In this document: positions 1 to 9,114 of the stretch, piece by piece | Numbering within the stretch: the stretch's first letter is position 1 | Layout: each line of letters starts with the position of its first letter | From: an uncultured Eubacteriales bacterium | GTDB lineage: Bacteria; Bacillota; Clostridia; Oscillospirales; UBA644 | Direction: 5' to 3' | Assembly (NCBI GenBank): GCA_905207625.1 | Contig: CAJLLT010000005.1 | Coordinates: 25,365 to 89,364, forward strand | Length of the DNA stretch: 64,000 nucleotides | The notes under the pieces: model-generated | The model's input: only the letters and a program-made list of their open reading frames with translations | Told to the model about the DNA's origin: nothing | Database searches by the model: none | Made by a program: the position numbers and the translations under genes

Positions 1-1088
1 CCGTGAGCGGGAACTTCCACGCTGAAGCCCTCGGTGTACTTACCGATATTTTTCTGCTGATAAATATCAAACATATCGAAAGCGTAGCCGGAGTTGTCCG
101 CAAGTCCGCAATCGCAGAAGAGCGTGTGTATTTTTTCCTTATACTGGCTGAAATTGACAAAAGCCAGGCAGTATTCGTTATTGCTCAGATGACGGAAGAA
201 AACAAGTCTGTCGCCCGTATATCCGCCCACAAGGAAAGGAGGTCTCGCCTCTTCGTCCTGATTTATGGCGATAAGATCCTGCATCATAAACGTCTTTTTT
301 GTTTCGTAGTCCATATTGCGCACATCGCAGCCTATCATAAGCGGAGACATAAACAGGCACCACAGGGCAAAGTGCGTACGGTATTCCTCTACGGAGCATC
401 CTCCGTGGCCTACGTTTCCTCTTCCGTTCATACCCACAATGAGCATATCCAGGTCATTGTAGCAACCGATGCCGGAGTAGGAAATCTTGTCGATCTGGCT
501 GAGGAATATATCCCTGTAAGAATTGAAGTTATCAATAATATCGCCTGTGGAGCGATAGATATGTGAACCGGTGGAACGAATCCACTGTTCCACGTTGTCG
601 CTGCCCCAGTTGCAGGCAGAGAAAAGTATATCTCTGCCGGTGGCTTTGAGAGCCATGGACATTCTGTAGTAAAGCTGAGGACCGTTTACGTCATCGGGCT
701 TATGGCAGAAGTCGTATTTCAGGAAATCAACACCGAAATCAGCGAACATCTGAGCGTCAACGTATTCATATCCGAGGCTTCCAGGATATCCGGCGCAGGT
801 CCAGTTTCCGGCGCAGGAATACATACCGAATTTAAGGCCCTTGCTGTGAATATAGTCCGCAAGGTATCTCATGCCATGGGGAAACTTGTTTTTATCTGTA
901 ACTATCTTGCCGTCAACTCTTCTTCTCTCAGACCAGCAGTCATCGATTACAACATACTCGTATCCGGCATCCCTAAGTCCGGTCTCAACCATAACGTCGG
1001 CGGTCTTCATAATAAGGTCTTCGCTTATATCTTCTCCGAAGGTATTCCAGGAGTTCCATCCCATAGGGGGTTTTTTAGCAAGCATCAT
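1..1088 (-). CDS. GH27 alpha-galactosidase, 3' end beyond window
   Basis: The gene runs off the left edge; about 361 residues are visible, ending in VPAHG, so by comparison with its neighbour only about 15 C-terminal residues are missing. It opens with the GH27 hallmark KPPMGWNSWNTF. The predicted nucleophile is the Asp of FLKYDFC (about residue 125) and the predicted acid/base the Asp of STGDIIDNF (about residue 182), matching the plant alpha-galactosidase pattern. It should hydrolyse terminal alpha-galactosides by a retaining mechanism. No signal peptide is visible, so it is probably cytoplasmic. Two ATG codons are adjacent at 1088 and 1085. The purine-rich AAGGAA upstream lies closer to the first, but the paralogue begins at the position of the second. 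It lies 63 bp downstream of that paralogue, probably in the same transcript. Confidence 0.9.
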   Translation of the reverse strand, partial: MMLAKKPPMGWNSWNTFGEDISEDLIMKTADVMVETGLRDAGYEYVVIDDCWSERRRVDGKIVTDKNKFPHGMRYLADYIHSKGLKFGMYSCAGNWTCAGYPGSLGYEYVDAQMFADFGVDFLKYDFCHKPDDVNGPQLYYRMSMALKATGRDILFSACNWGSDNVEQWIRSTGSHIYRSTGDIIDNFNSYRDIFLSQIDKISYSGIGCYNDLDMLIVGMNGRGNVGHGGCSVEEYRTHFALWCLFMSPLMIGCDVRNMDYETKKTFMMQDLIAINQDEEARPPFLVGGYTGDRLVFFRHLSNNEYCLAFVNFSQYKEKIHTLFCDCGLADNSGYAFDMFDIYQQKNIGKYTEGFSVEVPAH

Positions 1089-1151
1089 TTCTGTTATTTT
1101 CCTTCCGAATTCTTATATTTTCCGGCGAGACTACTCTCATTGCCGCATCAC

Positions 1152-2294
1152 TTACGCTTTTTTAACGAGTTTCATTGTATAAACCCGGCTCTCATGGGGC
1201 AGAAGAGTACGGCTGAATACCCCTTCTTTTCTTCCCGCAGGCTCATGGCTGTATGTATCATACATTTCCATTTCATAACCCGAATTCTCCGCAAGACCCG
1301 CAAGCCGCAGATCCGCGTCTATCATCGCTTCCTCATCGGAATAGTTCAGGAACATCAGCGCAAATTTATTATCCGCAAGGAAGCGGAACAGCGCATACTG
1401 ATGTTTTTCCGGATTGCCGCCGATATTGAAAGGATTGCGGCATTCCTCGTCCTGATCTATCGCGATCAGATCCCTGTTTTTGAGAATGTCAAGGGCCTCT
1501 TTCCGCATATTCCGGATGTCGCCGCCGATAAGCAGAGGATTGGCAAACATACACCATACGGCGAAGTGCGTCTGATACTCCATATCGGTACATCCACCGT
1601 TGGATACGTTACCCTTGCCGTCCATACCCACTACAAGCATATCAAAATCTATGTAACAACCGACTCCGGCACGGTTACTGTACTTGAAGTGCCCCTCGGA
1701 CTGATTGCGAACGGACTGGAAGTTATCGGTGATATCACCGCAGATACGGAAAGCATCCGCACCGGCGCCTCTTATCCAGTTCTGGACATCGTAACTGCCC
1801 CAGTTGCAGGCGGCAAAGAGAATATCCCGTTCCACAGTTCCCAAAGCCAGGGACATGCGGTGATAGTTCATATTCTCCTCATCCCCGTCTATAAGTCCGC
1901 AGAAATCGTATTTCAGATAATCCACGTCCCAGTCGGCAAAGGTGTGGGCATCGGTAAACTCATGGTTGAAGCTTGCCGCAAAATCCATGCAGGTCCAGCG
2001 TCCGGAGCTTGAGTATATGCCGAATTTAAGACCTTTTCCGTGAATATAATCCGCAAGGTATTTCATTCCGTGGGGAAACTTCTCCGGATGTGCAAGAAGT
2101 TTGCCGTCTATCCTTCCCCTGTCTCCGCCCTGACGGTTGGACCAGGTGTCATCCAGATTCAGATAGTTATAACCCGCATCCGCAAGCCCGGTACTTACCA
2201 GGGCATCGGCGGTCTGCATTATCAGTTCTTCGGAAATATCCTTGCCGAAGGTGTTCCATGAGTTCCACCCCATGGGAGGTTTTTTTACAAGCAT
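1152..2294 (-). CDS. GH27 alpha-galactosidase
   Basis: A complete 380-residue GH27 enzyme for cleavage of terminal alpha-galactosyl residues, apparently cytoplasmic because it starts directly with MLVKKPPMGWNSW. Visible active-site elements are the nucleophile D130 in YLKYDFC and the acid/base D187 in ICGDITDNF, at nearly the same numbers as in plant GH27 enzymes. A short beta-sandwich C-terminal domain follows from about residue 290. A GGAGG four to five bases before the ATG supports the start. It is closely similar to the adjacent downstream GH27, so this is a tandem duplication with divergence. It sits 77 bp after helD with no convincing terminator between them, so read-through from helD or a local promoter is possible. 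The exact substrate (melibiose, raffinose, galactomannan side chains) cannot be read from sequence. Confidence 0.93.
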   Translation of the reverse strand: MLVKKPPMGWNSWNTFGKDISEELIMQTADALVSTGLADAGYNYLNLDDTWSNRQGGDRGRIDGKLLAHPEKFPHGMKYLADYIHGKGLKFGIYSSSGRWTCMDFAASFNHEFTDAHTFADWDVDYLKYDFCGLIDGDEENMNYHRMSLALGTVERDILFAACNWGSYDVQNWIRGAGADAFRICGDITDNFQSVRNQSEGHFKYSNRAGVGCYIDFDMLVVGMDGKGNVSNGGCTDMEYQTHFAVWCMFANPLLIGGDIRNMRKEALDILKNRDLIAIDQDEECRNPFNIGGNPEKHQYALFRFLADNKFALMFLNYSDEEAMIDADLRLAGLAENSGYEMEMYDTYSHEPAGRKEGVFSRTLLPHESRVYTMKLVKKA

Positions 2295-2371
2295 TTTGCC
2301 TCCATGTCAGATTCAGTATTGTCAGGCACACGCAAAAACAGAAATCAGTTGCATCCCGTCTGCGGCAGCCC

Positions 2372-4507
2372 TTATTCTGTTATAACCACAAGTTCGTGAA
2401 GAGCTCTGGAGCAGGCAACATAAAGGTCCTGCTTCAGTTCCGGATCAGAGGTCCCGGGATCGGCGTTGTAAACTATTACCCCGTCAAACTCCAGACCCTT
2501 TGTCAGATACAGAGGAATCACGGCGTTACAGCCGCTGTGCATCGACGAATCGGGATCGGTCAGTTTCAGTTCGGGAACTCTCTTCTGAAGCATACCGAAA
2601 ACTTCTGCCGCTTCAGCTGCGGTACGGCATATAACGGCGTTTGAACGGAGTCCTCGTTTGACCCAATCGTTGATTATTCCTGCAATTTCGGACGCTTTGT
2701 CCGCCACTGTCAGAACCCTCGGCTCCTGTCCGTGACGGGACAGAAACTCTATGGTCTCGTCCGTGCTTCTGAATTTTTCGATGAAATTGTTTATCTCCAC
2801 AGTAGAACGGTAACTCTTACGCAGATCAAACTGTTTGGGATTGGACGCATTGAAGAAGTCCGCAACACCGTTCAGATCACATCCATAGCTTGTCAGGCGC
2901 TGATTTGCGTCACCGAGAATGGTAAACTTGGCCTGGGAACAAAGCCTGGAAAGTATCATGAAGATTATGGGAGGATAGTCCTGAGCCTCATCGACGACTA
3001 CCTGCATTATCTTACGCTGAACCGGGACCTGTCCCGCAAGAAGCTGAAGCCAGAAACAGCAGAGCATGTCCTCAAAGCCGAGTTTTCCGGCAGAAGCCGC
3101 TTCGGAGGTACGTTTCCACAGGTCTTCCGGAGCAAAGGATTTCAGAGCATTCAGATACAGTTCGTAAACATCTATCGACAATGCCGCTTCGAGATCCGAG
3201 GTCAGCCGGCGAAGAGTATCTATCCAGAACTGCTTTTTCTCATCCTCGATCTCGGAATCGCTGTAATTGAGGGACGTTGCCAGGGCACGGGCTTTCAGGT
3301 CTTTTTCAAACATTGCTATACAACGGCGTTTTATTCCGTTGTCGTTTTCCGCATGATCGGTAATCTTTGAAATTATCTTGCCTTTACGGATTTCCACGGA
3401 ATACCCGGAATAATCTTCATTATACATCCGGCGGAGTTCCTCCGAAGTGACGATTACCGTATCCGCAAGCATGATATCATTGAAAGGAATGTTTCCCGTG
3501 TGATGGTCGAAGTATTCCTTCAGTTTTTCCGCCGTATCGGCACTTCCCTTGTATGCTGCGTCGCTTTTCCGGACCGGATCCGAAGTCATAGCCTCATACT
3601 GTTCGGCTATGCCGGAAAACTCCTTTCCGTAAAGATACTGTCGGAAGAAGGAGTAAAAATCAGTCTGAACGACCTTGTCCTCTCCGAGTTCGGGAAGAAC
3701 GTCGGCAATGTAGGAATTGAACACCTTGTTCGGGGAAAAAATAACTATATTCCCGGAGGTCAGTGTCTTTCTGTATTTATAAAGCAGATAAGCCAGACGG
3801 TGCAGAGCTATGGAAGTCTTGCCGCTTCCCGCCACGCCCCGGACAACCAGCAGATCGCCGGAAATATCACGGATTATGGAGTTCTGTTCCTTCTGGATGG
3901 TGGTAATTATGGTTTTGAGTTTGAGATCGGCAGCCTTACCCAGTTCGTCACGGAGAATACTGTCTTCGATGGCGATATCGCTGTCGAACATATAAACAAG
4001 TTTTGATTTGACTATCTTGAACTGGCGGCGGAGACGAAGGTCCACATCCACATCCCCGTACTGGGTGGAATAATGGGTAGGACCGAGGGGAGAATCGTAA
4101 TACATGGAGCAGATGTCGGCGCGCCAGTCGCAGATAAGGACATCCGAACCGTCAAGCAGGGACAGATAGCCTATATAGAGGCTCTCCTCTTCCTTTTCGC
4201 CCTCTTCAAGGAAAGTGAGTTTCGCAAAATAAGGAGAATTACGCATTTTCTGAAGCTTTTCGATACGTTTCACAAAATCGTCGAAACGAAGCATATCTAT
4301 TTCCTCAGACTGAGTGATCTGCGTCAGGTCCGCAAGTTGCTCCGCATCGAGATTTCCGTGGCTGAAATCGTCCCAGATACGACGCCTTTCCTGCATAATA
4401 TACTTACGCAGGTCGGTGGCATTCGTCTCCAGTTCATCGCGCATCGCGTCGATTTTTCTGATAACGCCGGACAGATATCTTTTCTCGGAGGAAAGGTCAT
4501 TCGGCAT
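2372..4507 (-). CDS. helD: HelD-like UvrD/Rep family helicase (RNA polymerase recycling)
   Basis: A 711-residue superfamily 1 ATPase. Motifs in order are a long N-terminal coiled-coil arm rich in charged residues (about 1-110), Walker A GVAGSGKTS (about 224-232), Walker B VVDEAQDYPP, LGDANQRLTSYG, KSYRSTVEINNF and the C-terminal KGLEFDGVIV and YVACSRALHEL motifs. The split helicase core with an N-terminal arm is the architecture of Gram-positive HelD, which binds RNA polymerase and releases it from stalled complexes. I chose the ATG at 4507 because GGGAGG lies nine bases upstream. A longer in-frame ATG at 4576 coincides almost exactly with the transcription start predicted from a promoter at 4584-4612 and has no ribosome site. 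A PcrA-like repair helicase is less likely given the N-terminal arm. Confidence 0.88.
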   Translation of the reverse strand: MPNDLSSEKRYLSGVIRKIDAMRDELETNATDLRKYIMQERRRIWDDFSHGNLDAEQLADLTQITQSEEIDMLRFDDFVKRIEKLQKMRNSPYFAKLTFLEEGEKEEESLYIGYLSLLDGSDVLICDWRADICSMYYDSPLGPTHYSTQYGDVDVDLRLRRQFKIVKSKLVYMFDSDIAIEDSILRDELGKAADLKLKTIITTIQKEQNSIIRDISGDLLVVRGVAGSGKTSIALHRLAYLLYKYRKTLTSGNIVIFSPNKVFNSYIADVLPELGEDKVVQTDFYSFFRQYLYGKEFSGIAEQYEAMTSDPVRKSDAAYKGSADTAEKLKEYFDHHTGNIPFNDIMLADTVIVTSEELRRMYNEDYSGYSVEIRKGKIISKITDHAENDNGIKRRCIAMFEKDLKARALATSLNYSDSEIEDEKKQFWIDTLRRLTSDLEAALSIDVYELYLNALKSFAPEDLWKRTSEAASAGKLGFEDMLCCFWLQLLAGQVPVQRKIMQVVVDEAQDYPPIIFMILSRLCSQAKFTILGDANQRLTSYGCDLNGVADFFNASNPKQFDLRKSYRSTVEINNFIEKFRSTDETIEFLSRHGQEPRVLTVADKASEIAGIINDWVKRGLRSNAVICRTAAEAAEVFGMLQKRVPELKLTDPDSSMHSGCNAVIPLYLTKGLEFDGVIVYNADPGTSDPELKQDLYVACSRALHELVVITE

Positions 4508-4583
4508 TGAATCAGCCCTCCCTTCGCCAGCTGTTCCGGATTCCTCCGGACAGATGAAAATACGTTGAAATTTCAATAAAAAT

Positions 4584-4612
4584 ATTATACATTACGGTAT
4601 TATAAAAGTCAA
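4584..4612 (-). promoter_or_regulatory. Sigma-A promoter of helD
   Basis: On the minus strand TTGACT and a perfect TATAAT are separated by 17 bp. The predicted transcription start near 4577 leaves a leader of about 70 bases before the chosen helD ATG at 4507. Confidence 0.8.
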
Positions 4613-4624
4613 TAGAGTTTACAT

Positions 4625-5749
4625 TTATTTGCCATTTTGAACGGTGGCTGAAAACGCCAGAAAAAGCAACAGAGAAGCGATTGCGACAAGCCCGGAAAAT
4701 GCCGGAAAAAGAGGGGTTCCGGCCACGGATGTCGGGGTCTGGGCAAAGGCGGCGAAAGCCTTCGCGGAGGTGGGGACGGAAACCACAAATGACAGTCCGT
4801 ATGTTATCGCGGCGGAGAGTCCGGACTGCATGAACTTACCCACGATATATGCCTTTGCGCTTATGCCTGCATCGCTGATATAGCTGAGGACCTGACAGTG
4901 CACGGAAAGCCCTGCCCAGCCCAGGACTGCGGCAGTCAGAGTAAGACTGCGGCGGAATGGTTCCTCAGCCCCTATCATTTTTATCCCCGAAGTAAACTCA
5001 ACTATTCCGGACAGAAGATGTTCCCAGTCGGAACTGTTCAGGGGAAAAGGAATCTTTGCCAGAAATGATGCCGCCGCAGGGATAATCCCGAATGAGGAAA
5101 GCATTGCGATAACTATAGCGAAAAATACTATAAAAGCGGAAATATACACAAGGCTTACGGCAGAATCCCGGACAGCATTCACAAGGGTGGGCAAAAACCG
5201 GACCACACGTTCCCTTTTTGCTTCAGAGGGAGGACAGAACTCATCCGAACCCTTCCAGAAAAGTCCGAAAAATATTCCGGTTATCCCCGCCGCAGCCGTC
5301 TGCGCACTCCAGAGAAGCCAACCCACACGGGTACTGCTCCATATTCCGACCCCGACCGTTCCCAGAACAAAAGCCGGTCCCGCATTATTGCAGAATGCAA
5401 GGGTTCTCTCCGTTTCCGCCTTTGAGCACAGGCCTCTGCGATACAGGTCAATGGCGGTTTTGGCACCCACGGGAAAACCGGAAACTATGCCGAGAATAAA
5501 TGCCGATGCCGCCGCGCCGCTCACGTTGAAAACGGGACGCATGACCCTGCCGAGGGCTTTCCCCGTGATCTCGGCAAACCCAAACCCAACAAACAGGGAG
5601 GAAAAAACAAAAAACGGCAAAAGTGCGGGAATTATGGAAGAAAAGCACATACCGAGAGCTTCTTTGCCCGCAGACACAGCCTCGGTGGGGCATATCATCA
5701 GTCCTGCTATTCCCGCCACGGCAATTATTCCGAAAAGATACTTTTTCAC
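4625..5749 (-). CDS. ylbJ: YlbJ-type sporulation integral membrane protein
   Basis: A 374-residue polytopic membrane protein with about eight to ten hydrophobic segments. It carries the nucleoside-recognition (Gate-like) signature of the YlbJ family, including SGFPVGAKTAIDLY and FCNNAGPAFVLG. In Bacillus subtilis YlbJ is made in the mother cell and is needed for normal spore formation; its transported substrate is not known to me. The start is GTG at 5749, fixed by GGAGG six bases upstream. The gene stands between metG and helD, each separately terminated or promoted, so it is likely monocistronic. A sigma-E-like sequence upstream (5796-5825) would fit mother-cell expression. SpmA/SpmB relatives share the fold, but the length and motifs favour YlbJ. 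Confidence 0.82.
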   Translation of the reverse strand: MKKYLFGIIAVAGIAGLMICPTEAVSAGKEALGMCFSSIIPALLPFFVFSSLFVGFGFAEITGKALGRVMRPVFNVSGAAASAFILGIVSGFPVGAKTAIDLYRRGLCSKAETERTLAFCNNAGPAFVLGTVGVGIWSSTRVGWLLWSAQTAAAGITGIFFGLFWKGSDEFCPPSEAKRERVVRFLPTLVNAVRDSAVSLVYISAFIVFFAIVIAMLSSFGIIPAAASFLAKIPFPLNSSDWEHLLSGIVEFTSGIKMIGAEEPFRRSLTLTAAVLGWAGLSVHCQVLSYISDAGISAKAYIVGKFMQSGLSAAITYGLSFVVSVPTSAKAFAAFAQTPTSVAGTPLFPAFSGLVAIASLLLFLAFSATVQNGK

Positions 5750-5795
5750 CCCAGACCTCCGACTTTGCCTCTGACAAACGGCACGTTACCGTTCA

Positions 5796-5825
5796 AGTAT
5801 ATGTTTAAGGGGACAAAAAATATCC
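5796..5825 (-). promoter_or_regulatory. Possible sigma-E-like promoter of ylbJ
   Basis: Minus strand GGATATT, a 15-base spacer and CATATACT resemble the Bacillus sigma-E pattern (ATATT then CATACAAT). No good sigma-A -35 is found at the right distance. The element overlaps the metG terminator. This is a pattern match only. Confidence 0.3.
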
Positions 5826-5846
5826 GCCGGGAATCCCGACGGATAT
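5815..5846 (-). terminator. Rho-independent terminator after metG
   Basis: A stem pairing ATATCCGTCGGG with the following CCGGCGGATAT (with G-T pairs), then six T on the minus strand, 25 bases after the metG stop. Confidence 0.75.
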
Positions 5847-5870
5847 AATTTAAACATATTGTTTTATTTT

Positions 5871-7811
5871 TCAGCGGACTTTGTCCCCCGCATTTGCCTT
5901 TTCGTCGGCAAACAGGACGTTTATCTCATCACCGTGGGAGGAAGCAAGAAGCATTCCCCGGCTTTCCTCTCCCCTGATCTTCGCAGGTTTGAGATTTTTG
6001 ATCACAACCACCTTCCTGCCTGTAAGTTCGGAGGGAGTGTAACTTTTTGCTATACCGGAAACTATCTGACGTATCTCTCCGCCCACATCCACCTTGAGTT
6101 TGTACAGCTTATCGCTTTTCGCGACCTTCTCGCACTCAAGTATCTGTGCCACACGAAGATCCGCCTTCATGAAGTCTTCAATTCCTATTTCGGGAAGATC
6201 CGGTTCCGCGGCTTTTTCAACCTTTTCGGGCTCATGTTTTTCTTCCGCGGAAAGAAGCTCGACTTCCTTTGCGATATCGATCCGGGGGAACAGGTTCTCA
6301 CCCTTTACGACACGGAAAGAGGACGGAAGTCTGCGGAACTCCTCGGCGTCTTCCCACTTCTGGGCGGGGATACCGAGAACCGCATATATTCTCTCAGACG
6401 TTACGGGCATTACCGGATACAGAAGTGTGGCGCATATTCTGATACATTCGCAAAGATTGCGCAGAACCGTCGCCAGTCTCGCCTTTTTACCCTCATCCTT
6501 CGCAAGCACCCAGGGAGCGGTCTGGTCAATATACTTGTTGGCTTTGTCCACAAGCTTGAATATTTCGGTAAGCGCCACGGAGAAGGTCATGCTGTCCATG
6601 AGCGGAGCAACATTTTTTGCCATGCCGGAAGCGAGGGTTACAAGTTCCTCATCCTCCGCAGAATCCTCCCCTTCACCGGGCAGAACACCGCCGAAATACT
6701 TCTCAACCATTGCCGCAGTCCGGGAAACAAGATTTCCCAAATCATTGGAAAGATCCGCGTTTATACGGGTCAGGAAGCCTTCAAAACTGTAGTTGCCGTC
6801 GGACCCGAAGGGCATCTCTCTGAGCAGGAAATACCTTACAGCGTCCGCAGAATACCTGTCGGACAGAAGTACGGGGTCAACTATGCTCAGTGCTCCGCTG
6901 CCCTTACTCTTGGAAAGTTTGTCACCGTCAATTTTGAGCCAGCCGTGACCGTACACCTGCTTCGGAAGAGGCAGATCCAGAGCCATCAGCAACGCAAACC
7001 ATATGATCGTATGGAACCGCACGATCTCCTTACCCACAAGATGAACATCGGCGGGCCAGTATTTCTTCATCAGGCTGTCGTCATCGGAAAGGTAGCCCAG
7101 TGCGGTGATATAGTTGGAAAGCGCATCTATCCAGACGTAGATCGTATGTTTATCGTCAAAGGAAACGGGAATACCCCACTTTACCGACGTACGGGAAACG
7201 CACAGATCTTCCAGTCCGGGACGGAGGAAATTGTTGAGCATTTCGTTTACTCTCGTCTCCGGCTGAAGCAGGTGCGGATTTTCCTCAAGCAGTTTTATCA
7301 GCTTGTCCTGGAAAGCGGACAGTTTGAAGAAATAGCTTTCTTCCTTGGTCTTTTCCACGGGTCTGCCGCAGTCCGGACATTTTCCGTCCACAAGCTGATG
7401 CTCCGTCCAGAAGGCCTCGCAGGGGGAACAGTACAGTCCCTCATACTCGCTTTTGTAGATCAGACCTTTGTCGTAAAGGTTCCTGAATATTTTCTGAACG
7501 GCGGTAACGTGCGCAGGGTCGGTGGTCCTTATGAATTTGTCATATGAGATGTTGAGTATCTTCCACAGATCTTTTATGTCGGCAACGATGTCGTCCACGA
7601 ATTGCTGGGGCGTTTTTCCCGCCGCAAGGGCTTTGCGCTCCACCTTCTGACCGTGCTCATCGGTACCGGTGAGAAAGAACACATCATACCCCCGCATACG
7701 CTTGTAGCGGCTCATTGCGTCTGCGGCAACAGTAGTATAAGTGTGGCCTATGTGCAGTTTACCCGAAGCGTAGTAGATAGGGGTCGTAATATAAAACTTT
7801 TTGTTGTCCAT
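5871..7811 (-). CDS. metG: Methionyl-tRNA synthetase
   Basis: A 646-residue class I aminoacyl-tRNA synthetase that charges tRNA-Met. Visible elements are the HIGH motif at residues 20-23 (GKLHIGHTYT), a zinc-binding knuckle with CSPC and CPDC near residues 127-150, and the KMSKS equivalent LSKSKG near residue 300. An anticodon-binding helical domain follows, then a C-terminal tRNA-binding (EMAP/OB) domain from about residue 545 that usually mediates dimerisation. The length is normal for the bacterial long form. It starts 24 bp after the Gfo/Idh/MocA gene and shares that gene's promoter. No T-box leader is present, so control by uncharged tRNA is not suggested. A terminator follows at 5815-5846. 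Confidence 0.98.
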   Translation of the reverse strand: MDNKKFYITTPIYYASGKLHIGHTYTTVAADAMSRYKRMRGYDVFFLTGTDEHGQKVERKALAAGKTPQQFVDDIVADIKDLWKILNISYDKFIRTTDPAHVTAVQKIFRNLYDKGLIYKSEYEGLYCSPCEAFWTEHQLVDGKCPDCGRPVEKTKEESYFFKLSAFQDKLIKLLEENPHLLQPETRVNEMLNNFLRPGLEDLCVSRTSVKWGIPVSFDDKHTIYVWIDALSNYITALGYLSDDDSLMKKYWPADVHLVGKEIVRFHTIIWFALLMALDLPLPKQVYGHGWLKIDGDKLSKSKGSGALSIVDPVLLSDRYSADAVRYFLLREMPFGSDGNYSFEGFLTRINADLSNDLGNLVSRTAAMVEKYFGGVLPGEGEDSAEDEELVTLASGMAKNVAPLMDSMTFSVALTEIFKLVDKANKYIDQTAPWVLAKDEGKKARLATVLRNLCECIRICATLLYPVMPVTSERIYAVLGIPAQKWEDAEEFRRLPSSFRVVKGENLFPRIDIAKEVELLSAEEKHEPEKVEKAAEPDLPEIGIEDFMKADLRVAQILECEKVAKSDKLYKLKVDVGGEIRQIVSGIAKSYTPSELTGRKVVVIKNLKPAKIRGEESRGMLLASSHGDEINVLFADEKANAGDKVR

Positions 7812-7835
7812 TTAAAGAACGTCCTTTTCGGATCC

Positions 7836-8909
7836 TTACAGAAGCACTTCTTTTCCGGTTTCGGCGGATTTGTACATAGCTCTGAGGATCTTTATCATGT
7901 TTATACCCTGCTGGGGAACGAAATCGGGTTTTGTTCCGTTAAGCACAACGTCAACGAAATGCGCCTGATTGCGGGCATGACCGTTACCCATGTCGCATTT
8001 GTGTCTGATGTCGGTGGTGCCGCCTCTGCCCCACTCGTCCCACTCGGTGAAAATGTCAATGGTGCCGTCGCCGTCCCAGTGGAATCCGGCTTTGGTTCCT
8101 CGGAGTTCAACAAAACGGGTCTCTTTTTCGATGTTGGAAGCCCAGCTGAATTCTATCTGCAGGCAGGCGCCGTTATCGAACTTGATAAAACCGCAGGCGA
8201 GATCTTCCACGTCAAAGGTTCCGCCTTCCACTTTATCGCCGAAGTTGGAATGCTCGGAGTCGCTTTTCGCCTCGTTCTTATCAAATACAGTGTAGGTACA
8301 GCCGGAAACGGCAACAGGTTTGGGATTGCCCATCAGCCACATTGAAAGGTCTATCATATGAACGCCGAGATCTATAAGAGGACCGCCGCCGGACATGGCT
8401 TTGGTGGTGAACCAACCGCCCTTACCGGGAATACCTCTGCGACGTATCCAGCAGCAGCGTCCGGCATAGAACTGACCCGCTTTGCCCTCGTCGATAAATT
8501 TCTTTATATATCTGGAGTTCTCGAAATATCTGTTGTTACGCATGACCATGAGGACCTTGCCGGCTTTCTCGGCGGCGTCTCTCATCTTTTCCGCATCTTC
8601 AACGCTTACGGAGTCGGGCTTCTCGCAGAAAACGTGCATACCGTGCTCCAGTGCGTATACGGCAATGGGGGAATGCAGATAGTTAGGGGTGCTGATATCA
8701 ACGGCATCAAGCTGCTCGTTGTCTATCATTTCCTTATAGTCGGTATAAACTTTGGCGTTGGGGAAAAGGGTATCTTTGATCTCTACGGCTCTCTCCTCGA
8801 TGATATCGCAGAGGGCAACGACTTCAACGTTATCCATGTGCGCATAATTTTCCTGATGGAAAGATCCCATGCCGCCGAGACCGACGGAACCTATCCTGAG
8901 TTTCTTCAT
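7836..8909 (-). CDS. Gfo/Idh/MocA family oxidoreductase
   Basis: A 357-residue NAD(P)-dependent dehydrogenase. The N-terminal Rossmann fold has GSVGLGGMGSFH (residues 7-18), and the family's EKP catalytic-lysine motif is at residues 96-98 (FCEKPDSV). A C-terminal alpha/beta domain carries a GGPLIDLGVHMID stretch with the usual active-site Asp and His. Family members oxidise or reduce sugars, inositols and related polyols; the substrate here is unknown. The ATG at 8909 is preceded by AGGAG nine bases upstream. An upstream in-frame ATG at 9116 is rejected because it lies beyond the promoter. It is first in a two-gene operon with metG, an odd partnership of a sugar dehydrogenase with an essential synthetase. 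Confidence 0.92.
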   Translation of the reverse strand: MKKLRIGSVGLGGMGSFHQENYAHMDNVEVVALCDIIEERAVEIKDTLFPNAKVYTDYKEMIDNEQLDAVDISTPNYLHSPIAVYALEHGMHVFCEKPDSVSVEDAEKMRDAAEKAGKVLMVMRNNRYFENSRYIKKFIDEGKAGQFYAGRCCWIRRRGIPGKGGWFTTKAMSGGGPLIDLGVHMIDLSMWLMGNPKPVAVSGCTYTVFDKNEAKSDSEHSNFGDKVEGGTFDVEDLACGFIKFDNGACLQIEFSWASNIEKETRFVELRGTKAGFHWDGDGTIDIFTEWDEWGRGGTTDIRHKCDMGNGHARNQAHFVDVVLNGTKPDFVPQQGINMIKILRAMYKSAETGKEVLL

Positions 8910-8948
8910 GACTGTACACTCCTGTAAAAAAATATAATTATATGCATA

Positions 8949-8977
8949 AGTATACCACATTTTACCCTTGTTTTCAA
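8949..8977 (-). promoter_or_regulatory. Sigma-A promoter of the oxidoreductase-metG operon
   Basis: Minus strand TTGAAA, 17 bp, TATACT. The transcription start is predicted near 8942, about 33 bases before the ATG. Confidence 0.8.
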
Positions 8978-9051
8978 TACTCGTTATTGACTTTTTTGTT
9001 AAAACAAGGATTCTTAAAAACCGAAATTTTTCGGGAAAAGTCCGCTTTATA

Positions 9052-9080
9052 TTGACAAACCCGGGCAGATACGCTATAAT
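9052..9080 (+). promoter_or_regulatory. Consensus sigma-A promoter of the 9115 gene
   Basis: TTGACA, 17 bp, TATAAT: a perfect consensus, implying strong constitutive transcription of a small membrane protein. Confidence 0.88.
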
Positions 9081-9114
9081 TTTGATACAGTAATCAATTC
9101 TTCCCGGAGGAATC

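Noticed and set aside
702..2012. 436-codon plus-strand frame across both GH27 genes
   Set aside because: It spans the gap between two conserved minus-strand genes and has no coding signal.
5859..7547. 562-codon open frame antisense to metG
   Set aside because: Opposite strand of a conserved synthetase, no ribosome site or family resemblance.
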